Source of the DNA: Trematomus loennbergii
Lineage: Eukaryota > Chordata > Actinopteri > Perciformes > Nototheniidae
Direction: 5' to 3'
Length of the DNA stretch: 64,000 bases
Assembly (NCBI GenBank): GCA_012861695.1
Contig: JAAOOA010000177.1
Coordinates: 248,001-312,000 of the forward strand
In this document: piece after piece, positions 63,450-64,000 of the stretch
Position numbering within the stretch: position 1 is the first letter of the stretch
Layout of the letters: each line of letters opens with the position of its first letter
The notes under the pieces: model-generated
Database searches by the model: none
What the model was told of the DNA's origin: nothing
The model's input: the letters and a program-made list of their open reading frames with translations, nothing else
Made by a program: the position numbers and the translations under genes

Positions 63450-64000
63450 CCACGTTCACACCGCGTATTTTGCAGTACTCAGTGCCCGGCACTCACCGTG
63501 GGGCACTCAGTGCCCCATGGGGGACTGAGTACAGATCGCGTTCACACCGGAGTACTTCCCTGAGGGAAGATTACGCAAATTAAGCCGCTGACGTCACTTC
63601 TTCTTCTTCTGCTTTGGGTTTACTGGCAGGCCGCAAACAACTTCACGGCGTATACTGCCACCCGAAGTCCCCGGCCGGAAGTCCCCGGAGTTGGGGACTG
63701 GCTTCAGTAGAAGCTGCTGGGACTCCCAGCAGCTTCTAAATCGCCAGAACGCCGACACCTCCTCATCACTCCACCGCTCCCATGTTTTTTTTTGTGTTGC
63801 CATAAGTTATTCTCTCTCCGTTGGTACGCGGGGCAAATGCTAATAATGCTAATGCCAGCAAATACAATGGCGGCTTCAAAAAACATTTAGAGTTTTACAG
63901 GGCGTGGTTTGCAATTCGCCCAGCCAATCAGAACTGGGGCACTTTTTTCCCCCAGGAGAGTACCACCTCTCTAGCAGGCACTAAACATGGGGCTAAAAGT
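63450..64000. mobile_element. Probable Harbinger element, partial (window edge)
   Basis: Starts near agccacgttcacaccgcg, with repeated gttcacaccg and cccggagt motifs. A perfect 15-nt palindrome arm pair, tagaagctgctggga and its complement, lies at 63708-63738. The right end is outside the window. The family call depends on the Myb-like remnant it contains. Confidence 0.5.
63594..63803 (-). pseudogene. Myb/SANT-like remnant of a Harbinger element
   Basis: The minus-strand frame starts MATQKKTWERWSDEEVSAF and continues to 70 codons. W-x2-W-x-D-E-E resembles the first helix of the Myb/SANT-like DNA-binding protein that Harbinger elements encode beside their transposase. After about 22 residues the similarity stops and the frame crosses the palindrome at 63708-63738. 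Most of the domain is missing. Confidence 0.5.

Overview
The window is vertebrate nuclear DNA, most likely from a spiny-rayed teleost fish. It has spliced exons with GT/AG boundaries and introns of many kilobases. It also holds several transposon classes common in fish genomes: hAT, Harbinger and TTAA-type miniature elements, tRNA-derived SINEs, and LINEs with (TGATTC)- or (CCTTGAAC)-like tails. There are no bacterial-type operons. Almost every open frame listed by translation alone is a chance or repeat-driven frame.

One real gene is supported: the 5' part of dpp10, on the + strand. Dpp10 is an inactive dipeptidyl-peptidase-like protein, an accessory subunit of Kv4 potassium channels. Exon 1 (4957-5013) gives a short cytoplasmic N-terminus. 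Exon 2 (30109-30223) gives the SPPQRNW motif and the transmembrane helix. Exon 3 (36375-36470) gives the juxtamembrane stalk and the start of the extracellular propeller. The phases join as 0/0, 1/1, then 1 into a fourth exon that I could not find here. The window therefore holds the promoter region, introns 1 (25.1 kb) and 2 (6.2 kb), and at least 27.5 kb of intron 3.

Layout. 1-1830: a 57-bp minisatellite that fades into the tail of a transposon. 1831-4475: upstream DNA with a hAT miniature element and a SINE. 4476-5013: promoter region, 5'UTR and exon 1. 5014-30108: intron 1, with a 57-nt hairpin, a CAG tract, two interleaved TTAA-flanked elements with long inverted repeats, hAT and Harbinger elements, a LINE tail and a TATA-containing promoter-like block. 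30224-36374: intron 2, mostly one composite of nested elements. 36471-64000: intron 3, with two copies of a Harbinger3-like element, one of them inside a second 57-bp minisatellite array. It also holds nested hAT elements, a LINE reverse-transcriptase pseudogene and remnants of hAT and Harbinger coding regions.

I found no undescribed coding system. The more unusual points are the slippage-prone sequence at and inside dpp10 exon 2, the two related minisatellite arrays (one split by a transposon with a CWG target duplication), the interleaved inverted repeats near 15.4-15.9 kb, and the 57-nt hairpin at 7.5 kb. Many elements were placed by exact terminal repeats plus target-site duplications, which can be read directly. 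Superfamily names rest on those signatures and on memory of families, not on a database search.
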